From an uncultured Bacteroidales bacterium (GTDB lineage Bacteria; Bacteroidota; Bacteroidia; Bacteroidales; UBA932), in NCBI GenBank assembly GCA_946410455.1, contig CAMKAJ010000007.1, positions 1-64,000 on the forward strand: 64,000 nt of DNA, read 5' to 3'. Within the stretch, counting starts at the first letter, position 1, and every line of letters begins with the position of its first letter. The notes beneath the pieces are model-generated. The model had not been told where the DNA came from, ran no database searches, and worked only from the letters and a program-made list of their open reading frames with translations. Below are positions 1 to 8,042 of the stretch, one piece after another. The position numbers and the translations under genes were made by a program.

Positions 1-982
1 CGAAGGGGAACTGGAACTCGATGTCGGTGGCGGCGTTGGCGTAGTGGGCCAGCTTCTCGTGATCGTGGAAGCGATAATTCTCTGCTCCCATGCCTATGTT
101 TACGTGCCACTTCATGCGCTGCTCCTTCCATTTCTTGAACCACTCCAGTTCGGTGCCGGGCTTGATGAAGAACTGCATCTCCATCTGCTCGAACTCGCGC
201 ATACGGAAGATGAACTGGCGAGCCACAATCTCGTTGCGGAAGGCCTTGCCAATCTGTGCGATACCGAAGGGAATCTTCATGCGGCCGGTCTTCTGCACGT
301 TGAGGTAGTTCACAAATATGCCCTGGGCGGTCTCGGGGCGCAGATATATGGTGCTGGCGCCCTCTGCGGTGCTGCCCATGGAGGTAGAGAACATCAGGTT
401 GAACTGGCGCACGTCGGTCCAGTTGCAGGTACCGCTGATGGGGCATACGATATTGTTGTCGATGATGATCTGGCGGTACTCGGCAAGGTCGTTAGCGTCC
501 TCTGCCTTCTTGTAGCGGTTGTGCACCTCTTCGTACTTGGCCATCTCGCGCAGGACGTTGGGGTTGGTGGCGCGGAACTGAGCCTCATCGAACGCGTCGC
601 CAAAGCGCTTGCGTCCCTTCTCTACTTCCTTGTTGACCTTCTCTTCGATCTTGGCCAGGAAGTCCTCGATGAGCACGTCGGCGCGATAGCGCTTCTTGGA
701 GTCCTTGTTGTCTATGAGCGGATCGTTGAACGCACCCACGTGGCCCGATGCCTCCCAGATCTTGGGATGCATGAAGATGCAGGAATCTATGCCCACAATG
801 TTCTCGTTGAGCCTCGTCATGGCGTTCCACCAGTACTGCTTGATGTTATTCTTGAGCTCCACTCCCATCTGTCCGTAATCATACACGGCTCCGAGACCGT
901 CGTAGATCTCGCTGGAAGGGAAAATGAATCCGTATTCTTTGCAATGTGCAACAAGCACCTTAAAAAGTTCGTCCTGTGTCAT
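1..982 (-). CDS. glyS: Glycyl-tRNA synthetase, N-terminal part (runs off window)
   Basis: Single-chain class II aminoacyl-tRNA synthetase that charges tRNA-Gly in the cytoplasm. Only about 327 codons from the ATG at 982 are present; the C-terminal part lies beyond position 1. The visible protein has the family start (MTQDELFKVLVAHCKEYGFI), the GAVYDYG block, a PISGTCNWTDVRQFNLMF block and class II motif 2 (FRNE...RQFIFRMREFEQMEMQFF). It lies 6 nt after the malQ stop and so is probably the last visible gene of the spt-SDR-malQ-glyS operon. The identification is secure. The cognate tRNA-Gly(GCC) lies 10 kb away in the same window. Confidence 0.95.
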   Translation of the reverse strand, partial: MTQDELFKVLVAHCKEYGFIFPSSEIYDGLGAVYDYGQMGVELKNNIKQYWWNAMTRLNENIVGIDSCIFMHPKIWEASGHVGAFNDPLIDNKDSKKRYRADVLIEDFLAKIEEKVNKEVEKGRKRFGDAFDEAQFRATNPNVLREMAKYEEVHNRYKKAEDANDLAEYRQIIIDNNIVCPISGTCNWTDVRQFNLMFSTSMGSTAEGASTIYLRPETAQGIFVNYLNVQKTGRMKIPFGIAQIGKAFRNEIVARQFIFRMREFEQMEMQFFIKPGTELEWFKKWKEQRMKWHVNIGMGAENYRFHDHEKLAHYANAATDIEFQFPF

Positions 983-988
983 ATCTTT

Positions 989-2863
989 CTATTGATTGTA
1001 ACGGTTTGAATCTTTGAGCATTCCGATAATTTCTACGTTGAGCTTGGAGGCCTTGGCGAGCTCTGCGCCGTCTATGTGCATGCGGTAACGCCAGTGGTGG
1101 TTGGGGTCGGCGGGCTCGTTGATGCGCTCGTTCTGGTAGTCTTTGCGCCTCAAGTTGGCGTCTAGCGCCACCCAGTCCTGCAGGGGGAAGATGGCAAGCA
1201 TAGGGGCAGATGACAGATGGTCCCAGAGTATGCGCCGCACCTCCCATGGTTCGGCGTCGCTGCCGCTCTTCTCTGCGTGCTGCATGCGCAGGGTGGCCAT
1301 GTCGTGCGACGATGTGGCGCAAACGGCCAGGTAAGGCCAGGGGCGGCCCTTGTCCATGGTGGTCATTTCCAGCGAGAGAATGGTCTCGTGTTCCATCACG
1401 CCGGGTACGCAGTCAGGCACCATGCCAAGGTCTTCGCCGCAGGCAAGCATTCCCGTAACGTCCAGAAGCTCAGGCAGTTTGCGCTCGGCATTGTGGCGCC
1501 ACAGATTGTCGTTGCGATGGTAGAAGAAGTCGTTGTACAGGGCTCCGAACGCCTCTTGTTGCCACTGCGGCAGATTGCCCGATTCGGGAAGGATGCGGGG
1601 CTGCACGCAGCCGGGGTTGCGCGGGTCGGGAAGGAAGAGGCCCTCCAGCGGCAGGCCGGCGGCGCGGATTTCGTCTTCGGGGTAAGGCAGGGCGGGGTTG
1701 AAGTGCCCCATGGAGCCGCTGCTGTACTGCGAGGGAATCTCCCAGATGCGGAAGAATCCAAGTATGTGGTCGATGCGGAAAGCGTCGAAGTATTCGCTCA
1801 TCTTACGCAGGCGGGCTTTCCACCAGGCGTAACCGTCGCGCGCCATTTCTTCCCAGTTGTAGGTGGGAAAGCCCCAGTTCTGGCCCTCGGCGCTGAAGAA
1901 ATCCGGCGGTGCACCGGCGCTGGAGTCGAGGTTGAAGAGCTCCGGATGGAAGTAGGCGTCTGCGCTGTCGGCGCTCACACCGATGGGCAGGTCGCCCTTG
2001 AAGTGTACGCCCTTGCTGCGTGCGTGCTTTACCTCATCGGCGAACTGGCGGTCCAGATGCCACTGAATCCAGCGCCAGTAGTCTGGTTCGTTTGAGTCGC
2101 GCTTGGCGCAGAAAGTGGCGTACTCGTCCAGCCAATAGGCGTTAGCCTTGCAGAAACGCTTGTAAGCTGTTGTCTTGAGGTCCTTGGCCCCGTGGTCTTC
2201 CCAGGCCTTGCGCACCAGGGCCATCTTCTCTTTGAACACGCGTGGGTAGTCCAGCTCCGGCAGGGAGTTGAGTTCCTGCTGAATGCGCTTGAAAGTGGCA
2301 TCTTCCTTTACGCCAATTTCTTGCAGGCGAATGTACAGCGGATGCAGGGCGAATGAGGAGATGGGGCTGTAGGGGTAGGAGTCTTTCCACTGGCCCTTGC
2401 GGGTGGTGTCGCTCACCGGGAGCAACTGTATGATACACTGACCGGTAGCTGCGGCCCAATCGGTGATGGCGCGCAGGTCGCGGAAGTCGCCTATCCCAAA
2501 GTCGCCCTCGCCGCGCAGCGAGAATACCGGCACTGCGGTACCTGCTCCACGGAAGCCCGGGCGGTCGAAGATCTCGGCCGTGTGCTTGCGCACGAACGGG
2601 CAGCCAGGCACGGGGCAGTCGTTCCACTTGTCTTCTATTACTGGGGCGAAGGGGCTGCTGTGGTGAGACCACTCGCTGCGCACCGTAAGGCCGTCACGCA
2701 CAACTACATACCAGTAGTCTTGAAGGGCTGCTGCGCTGGTGTTTACCGTGGCGCTCCATACGGCGCCCTCGTTCCACTGAAGGGGATACTTCTTGTCTTG
2801 GAGCACGACGCAGAGGCTCTCGCCCCACTGTGTGCGGTAGTGTATTCTGAATGTGGTCTTCAC
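989..2863 (-). CDS. malQ: 4-alpha-glucanotransferase (amylomaltase, GH77)
   Basis: Cytoplasmic disproportionating enzyme that moves alpha-1,4-glucan segments between malto-oligosaccharides. 624 aa. Residues 1-100 look like a starch-binding CBM20-type domain. The GH77 barrel follows, with the nucleophile Asp in FRIDH (about 364), acid/base Glu in GEDLGMVP (about 477) and the third Asp in SSHDMATLR (about 521). From memory, Bacteroides relatives are nearer 900 aa with more N-terminal carbohydrate-binding sequence, so this is a short form. The start is GTG at 2863, sharing its G with the stop of the upstream dehydrogenase (TAGTG), which points to translational coupling. glyS starts 6 nt downstream. 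Confidence 0.93.
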   Translation of the reverse strand: MKTTFRIHYRTQWGESLCVVLQDKKYPLQWNEGAVWSATVNTSAAALQDYWYVVVRDGLTVRSEWSHHSSPFAPVIEDKWNDCPVPGCPFVRKHTAEIFDRPGFRGAGTAVPVFSLRGEGDFGIGDFRDLRAITDWAAATGQCIIQLLPVSDTTRKGQWKDSYPYSPISSFALHPLYIRLQEIGVKEDATFKRIQQELNSLPELDYPRVFKEKMALVRKAWEDHGAKDLKTTAYKRFCKANAYWLDEYATFCAKRDSNEPDYWRWIQWHLDRQFADEVKHARSKGVHFKGDLPIGVSADSADAYFHPELFNLDSSAGAPPDFFSAEGQNWGFPTYNWEEMARDGYAWWKARLRKMSEYFDAFRIDHILGFFRIWEIPSQYSSGSMGHFNPALPYPEDEIRAAGLPLEGLFLPDPRNPGCVQPRILPESGNLPQWQQEAFGALYNDFFYHRNDNLWRHNAERKLPELLDVTGMLACGEDLGMVPDCVPGVMEHETILSLEMTTMDKGRPWPYLAVCATSSHDMATLRMQHAEKSGSDAEPWEVRRILWDHLSSAPMLAIFPLQDWVALDANLRRKDYQNERINEPADPNHHWRYRMHIDGAELAKASKLNVEIIGMLKDSNRYNQ

Positions 2864-3657
2864 TATAATTTGTAGTAGCTTCTGAGTATTGCGGCAAACC
2901 AGCTGGCGGGCAGAATAGCTTTAAGAAATACAGAAAGCCTCTGCTCCAAGGTGGAAATTATATAACTGTAGCGTGGGTTGCGCGCGCTTACTATTTTGCT
3001 GATTTTCTTGGCGAGGTATTCGGGCTTGAGTCCGGAGGTCTCGTCGTGCTCTATGCTCTGGAGCGAACGGGCGTAGGACGGGTATGCCTCGTGCGCCTCG
3101 CTGTCGGCTACGGAGTCGCGGCTGCCGGTGAAGCCGGTGGCAAAGTCGCCGGGCTCAATCACAACCACCTTGATGCCGTGGGCACGAACCTCCATGCGAA
3201 GAGCCTCGCAATAACCCTCGATGGCGAATTTGCTGGCCGAGTAGAGGCCCTGGAAAGGCAGGCCCATGAGGCCGCCTATAGAGCTGAAGCAGATTATTTT
3301 ACCGCTCTTTTGCTTGCGCATGGCAGGGAGGACGTAGTGTAGGCAGCGCACCATTCCCATCCAGTTGGTGTCCATCTGGGTTTCGGCTTGTTTGGTGGTG
3401 CTGAATTCCAGCGGCCCGCCTATTCCCATGCCGGCGTTGTTGATGAAGACATCTATGCGGCCCTGCTCGTCCAGGACTTGCTGTACGGCAGCCTTGCAAT
3501 CTTCCTCACTGCGGACATCGGCCTTGATGTATTTTACGCCGGGGATGGCTTCTACATCTTTGCGATGGGTACCGTAAACCGTGTGCCCGTCGGCGTGGAG
3601 CTGCTCGGCCATGGCTTTGCCGAAGCCCGAAGTAATGCCGGTTATGAGGATAATCAT
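2863..3657 (-). CDS. Short-chain dehydrogenase/reductase, candidate 3-ketosphinganine reductase
   Basis: NAD(P)-dependent Rossmann-fold oxidoreductase of 264 aa. Visible SDR features are the cofactor motif TGITSGFG near the N terminus, NNAG at about residue 89, a catalytic Ser in the FSSIGG region and the YSASK catalytic pair. The start overlaps the stop of the serine palmitoyltransferase-like gene by 4 nt (ATGA), and its own stop overlaps malQ. Serine palmitoyltransferase makes 3-ketosphinganine, which an SDR-type reductase normally reduces, so this coupled SDR is a natural candidate for the second step of sphingolipid synthesis. SDR membership is clear; the substrate is inferred from position only. 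Confidence 0.85.
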   Translation of the reverse strand: MIILITGITSGFGKAMAEQLHADGHTVYGTHRKDVEAIPGVKYIKADVRSEEDCKAAVQQVLDEQGRIDVFINNAGMGIGGPLEFSTTKQAETQMDTNWMGMVRCLHYVLPAMRKQKSGKIICFSSIGGLMGLPFQGLYSASKFAIEGYCEALRMEVRAHGIKVVVIEPGDFATGFTGSRDSVADSEAHEAYPSYARSLQSIEHDETSGLKPEYLAKKISKIVSARNPRYSYIISTLEQRLSVFLKAILPASWFAAILRSYYKL

Positions 3658-4844
3658 ATAACGCCGAGCGACTTGAATATCTTGGTGAGCTTCTCTACGG
3701 CCTCATCTACGTGCTCCTTGTTGTGGGTTGCCATGAGTGCGAAGCGGATGAGAACATCTTTCTCGGGCACAGCGGGTGCGATGACCGGAGTGATGAAGAC
3801 TCCCTGCTCGTAGGCCAGTTTGACTATGGTCATGGCCTTGAAGGTGTCGCGCACGAACAGAGGGATGATAGGAGACTGGGTATGGCCGGTGTCGAATCCG
3901 TTGGCTTTGAAGGCCTCCTGGGCGTAGCGGGTTACCTCCCAGAGGTGCTCGCGGCGCTCAGGTTCCTCTATCATGATGTCCAGTGCCTTGCTTGCGGCGG
4001 CAACTGCTGCCGGAGTCATGGATGCGCTGAATATGAGGGTGCGGGAGTTGTGCTTGAGGTATTCGATAACGGTCTTGTCGCCGGCGATGAATCCGCCCAA
4101 CGAGCCGAAGCTCTTGGAGAAGGTGCCCATGATGAGGTCTACCTTGTCTGTGAGGCCAAAGTGGCTGGCGGTGCCGGAGCCGTTCTCGCCCACTACTCCG
4201 AGTCCGTGTGCATCGTCAATCATGAGCGATGCGTTGTACTTCTGGCAGAGCTCTACGAGCTGAGGCACGGGGGCCAGGTCGCCCTCCATGGAATAGACGC
4301 CATCAACCACGATGAGCTTGTTGGCGTTGCGGGGGGTGAGCCAGAGTTTCTTTTCAAGGTCTGCCATATCGTTGTGGCGGAACTTGCGTACCTCGCTGAA
4401 ACTCAGGCGGCTGCCGTCGATGATGCAGGCGTGGTCCAGGGAGTCGAGGAAGATAAATCCACCCCTGAATCCGAGGCACCCGACGACGCCCAGATTCACC
4501 TGGAAACCGGTGCTGTAGGTGACGGCCTCTTCTTTGCCCACGAACTTGGCGAGTTTGGCTTCAAGCTCCTCGTGAAGGTCGAGGGTTCCGTTGAGGAAGC
4601 GGCTTCCGGAGCAGCTGGTTCCGTATTTCTGCACGGCTGCAATGGCGGCTTCTTTAAGACGAGGGTCGTCGGAAAGACCGAGATATGAATTAGATCCGAA
4701 CATCAGCACTTTGCTGCCGTCGGCCATGGTTACGATGGGGTCTTGCCCCGAGGAAATAGGTCTGTAGTAAGGGTAGATTCCCTTTGCTTTTACCTCCTCG
4801 GCAAGTGTGTATTTAGCACACGCTTTAGTCAACAGGTTTTCCAT
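3654..4844 (-). CDS. spt: Serine palmitoyltransferase-type PLP enzyme (alpha-oxoamine synthase)
   Basis: PLP enzyme of 396 aa in the alpha-oxoamine synthase family (with 8-amino-7-oxononanoate synthase and 2-amino-3-ketobutyrate CoA ligase). It condenses an amino acid with an acyl-CoA; the Bacteroidota sphingolipid enzyme joins serine and palmitoyl-CoA. Visible are FGSNSYLGL, GTSCSGSRFLNGT, a conserved His in LDHACIIDGSR (about 138), the cofactor Asp in MIDDAHGLGVVG and the Schiff-base Lys in GTFSKSFGSLGG (about 244). The overlapping SDR downstream supports the sphingolipid role over biotin or threonine metabolism; no bio or tdh gene is nearby. Its promoter faces that of cyuA. Confidence 0.88.
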   Translation of the reverse strand: MENLLTKACAKYTLAEEVKAKGIYPYYRPISSGQDPIVTMADGSKVLMFGSNSYLGLSDDPRLKEAAIAAVQKYGTSCSGSRFLNGTLDLHEELEAKLAKFVGKEEAVTYSTGFQVNLGVVGCLGFRGGFIFLDSLDHACIIDGSRLSFSEVRKFRHNDMADLEKKLWLTPRNANKLIVVDGVYSMEGDLAPVPQLVELCQKYNASLMIDDAHGLGVVGENGSGTASHFGLTDKVDLIMGTFSKSFGSLGGFIAGDKTVIEYLKHNSRTLIFSASMTPAAVAAASKALDIMIEEPERREHLWEVTRYAQEAFKANGFDTGHTQSPIIPLFVRDTFKAMTIVKLAYEQGVFITPVIAPAVPEKDVLIRFALMATHNKEHVDEAVEKLTKIFKSLGVI

Positions 4845-4876
4845 TTTTTTGGATAAGGCATTAATACTTTAACTCA

Positions 4877-4884
4877 CAAATGTA
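4877..4884 (-). promoter_or_regulatory. Bacteroidota -7 box for spt operon
   Basis: Reads TACATTTG on the minus strand, a match to TAnnTTTG, about 32 nt before the spt ATG. It sits almost back to back with the plus-strand box at 4906. Confidence 0.5.
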
Positions 4885-4905
4885 AGTAAATTTCGTTAAA
4901 GTTGG

Positions 4906-4913
4906 CTATCTTT
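4906..4913 (+). promoter_or_regulatory. Bacteroidota -7 box for cyuA
   Basis: TATCTTTG matches TAnnTTTG and ends only 5 nt before the cyuA ATG at 4919, so the transcript would start at or next to the start codon (leaderless candidate). Confidence 0.5.
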
Positions 4914-4918
4914 GGCGC

Positions 4919-6196
4919 ATGGATAATGCGCAAATAATAGAGCTTATCAAAAAAGAGGTGGTGCCGGCAGTAGGCTGCACCGAGCCGGCCGCCGTTGCGC
5001 TTTGCTCGGCATATGCTGCCGAGGCGCTGGACGTACGTCCCGAGGCGGTAAGCGTGGAACTTAGCGCAAACATGCTCAAAAATGCCATGGGCGTTGGTGT
5101 TCCGGGTACTGGAATGACAGGGCTGCCGATAGCTGTTGCGCTGGGTGTCCTGGTAGGCAAAAGCGAGAATCAGCTGGAGCTCCTTAGGGATTGCTGCCCT
5201 TGTGCATTACAGGAAGCAAAAGACTTTGTTGCGGCCGGAAAGATATCTATAAAGCTCACCGCTGAGTCGGACGAGACTCTGTATATTTCTGTGGTGTGTT
5301 CCACGGGGAACAGGAGCTCTCGCGCCATCATTGCAAGGGAACATACCAAGTTGGTTTACTTGCAGGGGCCATCGGGTGTTGCTGTAGATTTGAGGTCTAG
5401 CCTGGGGGATGAGAAGCACGAAGCTGCCGGAGAAGAATTGACGCTCCGCCGGGTGTATGACTTCGCTACTACCGCTCCGCTGGAAGACCTGGAGTTCATT
5501 AAAGAGTCGCGCCGCCTCAACGAAGAGGCCGCCGAGGCCGCCCTCAAGGGTAATTATGGACACGAACTCGGAAAGGTGCTCTCCCGTCCTATGGGCAAGG
5601 GTATCTTTGGAGACACAATCTTCAGCCATATCCTGAGCGCTACTTCCAGTGCCTGCGACGCCCGTATGGCCGGGGCCATGATTCCCGTGATGAGCAACTC
5701 CGGCAGCGGTAACCAGGGAATTGCGGCTACGCTTCCTGTGGTGGTGTTCGCCCGGGAGAACAACAATACCGACGAGGAGCTTACCAGGGCCCTCATTCTC
5801 AGCCACCTCACTGCTATCTACATTAAGCAGAGCCTGGGCCGCCTGAGTGCACTCTGCGGGTGCGTGGTTGCTTCTACCGGCAGCAGCTGCGGGCTTACTT
5901 ACCTGATGGGAGGCGGTTACGAGCAGGTTGCCGCCAGCGTCAAGAATATGATTGCAAATCTGGCCGGAATGGTGTGTGACGGAGCCAAGCCGAGCTGCTC
6001 CCTCAAGGTGAGCAGCGGAGTTTCTACGGCGGTGTTGAGCGCAATGCTGGCTGTACAGAATCATTCGGTTTCGTCTTGCGAAGGCCTGATAGAAGACGAC
6101 GTAGATAGATGTATACACAATATGACCCGTCTGGGTTCGCTTGGTATGAAAGAAACAGATAAAATGGTGTTGGATATAATGACTCACAAGCAATGA
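4919..6196 (+). CDS. cyuA: L-cysteine desulfidase family protein (CyuA/YhaM, UPF0597)
   Basis: Cytoplasmic protein of 425 aa. Family members are serine-dehydratase-alpha-like Fe-S enzymes, and the E. coli and archaeal relatives break L-cysteine into pyruvate, ammonia and sulfide. Visible are the N-terminal PAVGCTEPAAVAL motif, GVGVPGTGMTGLPIA, the central MSNSGSGNQGIAAT motif and the C-terminal CDGAKPSCSLKVSSG motif; the conserved cysteines are the likely cluster ligands. The N-terminal length fits the family, so the ATG at 4919 is probably real even though it lies directly after the -7 box. It is followed immediately by a secreted-protein cluster with no obvious metabolic link. Confidence 0.88.
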   Translation: MDNAQIIELIKKEVVPAVGCTEPAAVALCSAYAAEALDVRPEAVSVELSANMLKNAMGVGVPGTGMTGLPIAVALGVLVGKSENQLELLRDCCPCALQEAKDFVAAGKISIKLTAESDETLYISVVCSTGNRSSRAIIAREHTKLVYLQGPSGVAVDLRSSLGDEKHEAAGEELTLRRVYDFATTAPLEDLEFIKESRRLNEEAAEAALKGNYGHELGKVLSRPMGKGIFGDTIFSHILSATSSACDARMAGAMIPVMSNSGSGNQGIAATLPVVVFARENNNTDEELTRALILSHLTAIYIKQSLGRLSALCGCVVASTGSSCGLTYLMGGGYEQVAASVKNMIANLAGMVCDGAKPSCSLKVSSGVSTAVLSAMLAVQNHSVSSCEGLIEDDVDRCIHNMTRLGSLGMKETDKMVLDIMTHKQ

Positions 6197-6312
6197 AAAG
6201 AAATTACAAAACCCCGGAGGTGTGCGAGTGTACCGAGGATTTGATGGATGATTTGCTGGTCTCTTCTGATATGATAGAGCCGGCAGTCGAGGATCAGTGG
6301 GGAAATTTTTAA
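6193..6312 (+). CDS. Small protein (39 aa) of the YxxP...SS...WG type, upstream of a fimbrillin-like gene
   Basis: Short ORF ATG 6193 to TAA 6310-6312 whose start overlaps the cyuA stop (CAATGA). It begins MKRNYKTPEVCECTED, has an LLVSSD segment in the middle and ends EDQWGNF. The same plan (MK.., YxxP near residues 5-17, a (V/L)xxS segment, then acidic residues and Trp) occurs in two other small ORFs here (41784-41942 and 61835-61990), each also 11-13 nt before a fimbrillin-like lipoprotein. No signal peptide or membrane segment is visible. Function unknown; leader peptide, chaperone or secreted peptide are all possible. Confidence 0.65.
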   Translation: MKRNYKTPEVCECTEDLMDDLLVSSDMIEPAVEDQWGNF

Positions 6313-6323
6313 CCGGATACATT

Positions 6324-8036
6324 ATGAAAAAATATAACTCTCCTTTGAGATATGCAGCCCTGCTGATTGTGGCTGCCGCCGGACTTTGGGCCTGTAATTC
6401 CGAGGGCTCCGAGCCGGTAATCAACATAACAAGAATCGTAAAACAAACTGTAGAGTTCCACGCATACCCTACACAAACTAAAACCGCCTTCGGCGAAGGT
6501 CAGGAAGGGGTTTATCCTGTGCTATGGACGGCTAACGACGCTTCTGTAAAAATCTCCATGAATTATCTTGAGGCCAGGGTTGCTGCCGTGACTCCCTCCG
6601 AGGACTATCGTAGTGCAGACTTCTCTGCAGAATTCAATACAGAAGATTCTACCTCTCCTTTTGTGTTCTACGCGGTTAGTCCTGCATCTGCTGCGCATGC
6701 GCTCAGTGCGAGCCGCAAGGCATGGAGTATCAGCATACCTGCGGTGCAGACTCCTCTCGAGGGCTCCGTTGACGAAGCAGCGATGATACTCGTTTCTGCC
6801 AGCAAGTCCTATGAGCAACTGCCACAGGCGGCCGACCTGCACTTTAACCATATTACTGCATACGGTCGCATGTCTTTTACGAACCTGGCATTAGAAGATG
6901 CAAAGGTGCAGAAAGTTGAGATTACTGCTACTACACCTCTGGTTGGAGATTGGTACTGGGAAAGCGACGGAGACAATGTGCTGACCGACAACGGCGCCTC
7001 TTCCACGATTACGCTAAAGACCTCCAGTATTAGTGATATTTGGTTTGCCTGCGCGCCCGTAGATGTGTCGGGGCAGATTCTGGTGTTCACCGTTTACACA
7101 GATAAGGGAGTGTTTATCAAGGAGGTAGAAATGCCTCAGGGCACCAGCTTCCAATCTGGCCATATTGCCGTGTTCGGCGTGGATATGAAGGATGTAGAAT
7201 TGGGTGGAGGCGGAAACGGAAGCTTTGTGCTGATGACTGCAGGTGCTACCTTCAAGGAGGGAGACCAGATAATTATTGCCAATCAGGAAGGCACTTATGC
7301 TCTTGGGCCGCAGGCCGGTACAGATAAGAAGCCTATTCGTGAAAGGGTAGCTATCACTACCGCAAACGGAAAGATTACCGCCACTGGCGACGCGACTGTA
7401 TTTACTCTGGAAAAAGGTACCGAGAGCGATACGTGGGCGCTTCGCAGCGAGAGCGGCTATCTCTGCACCCTGTCTTCCGGCAATTACCTGACGGAGAGCG
7501 CCAAGATTACCAACAACAGTAGCTGGAGCATCACTATCATGAATCCCGCAGAAGCAACTATAGTGGCTGCCGCAGGGGAATCTAAATTTATTCGCGAGAA
7601 CAAGAAGGACACCAGGTTTAGTGCATACAAGAGCTCTTCCAGCCTTCAGGATCCGCTGGCCGTTTATTGCAGTTCCGGAGCAACGCCGGCTCCGGTAGAG
7701 GATGACCCTCTGGAGCAGTATTCCCAGTTTGGTTTCTACAGGGACGCCAATTCCAGAGTTTATGAGCCCGGTGCCGACCAGTATTGCCGCTCGTATTCTG
7801 CCGACGGCGTGCAGACATTTACCATACTCAATCCGGCTCAGAATGAGCAGCTGGAGATTAGCGGATACAAGAAGAGCCTGGTCAAGGGCGACATGGTTAC
7901 GCTCAGCGTCAGCTGGCGTAAGGGTAAAAGCTATGTGGTTAAGAACCAGGCGTTCAAGCTTAGCCTCGTCAAAGAAGACGGCCCCGTGGTCTGGCTCGGA
8001 GACGGATCAGGTAACGGTTTCATTATTAAAAAGTAA
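6324..8036 (+). CDS. Fimbrillin-like surface lipoprotein
   Basis: Predicted lipoprotein of 570 aa. The ATG at 6324 gives a good signal peptide with lipobox LWAC (Cys24); an upstream in-frame start at 6297 would bury it. Residues about 45-300 follow the fimbrillin/Mfa-like pattern (TKTAFG, VLWTANDASVKI, then a strand-rich domain). After a GGGGN linker comes a second beta-rich region with MTAGATFKEGDQIIIANQEGTYAL, and the protein ends with a domain closing DGSGNGFIIKK. It lies 11 nt after the 39-aa small ORF and 6 nt before the M6 protease gene, so all three are probably co-transcribed. Likely surface-exposed; ligand unknown. Confidence 0.78.
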   Translation: MKKYNSPLRYAALLIVAAAGLWACNSEGSEPVINITRIVKQTVEFHAYPTQTKTAFGEGQEGVYPVLWTANDASVKISMNYLEARVAAVTPSEDYRSADFSAEFNTEDSTSPFVFYAVSPASAAHALSASRKAWSISIPAVQTPLEGSVDEAAMILVSASKSYEQLPQAADLHFNHITAYGRMSFTNLALEDAKVQKVEITATTPLVGDWYWESDGDNVLTDNGASSTITLKTSSISDIWFACAPVDVSGQILVFTVYTDKGVFIKEVEMPQGTSFQSGHIAVFGVDMKDVELGGGGNGSFVLMTAGATFKEGDQIIIANQEGTYALGPQAGTDKKPIRERVAITTANGKITATGDATVFTLEKGTESDTWALRSESGYLCTLSSGNYLTESAKITNNSSWSITIMNPAEATIVAAAGESKFIRENKKDTRFSAYKSSSSLQDPLAVYCSSGATPAPVEDDPLEQYSQFGFYRDANSRVYEPGADQYCRSYSADGVQTFTILNPAQNEQLEISGYKKSLVKGDMVTLSVSWRKGKSYVVKNQAFKLSLVKEDGPVVWLGDGSGNGFIIKK

Positions 8037-8042
8037 GGAGCT

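Noticed and set aside
3654..4844. Biotin BioF or threonine Kbl assignment for the PLP enzyme
   Set aside because: No biotin or threonine degradation genes nearby; the overlap with an SDR and Bacteroidota context favour serine palmitoyltransferase, though family similarity keeps the alternatives open.
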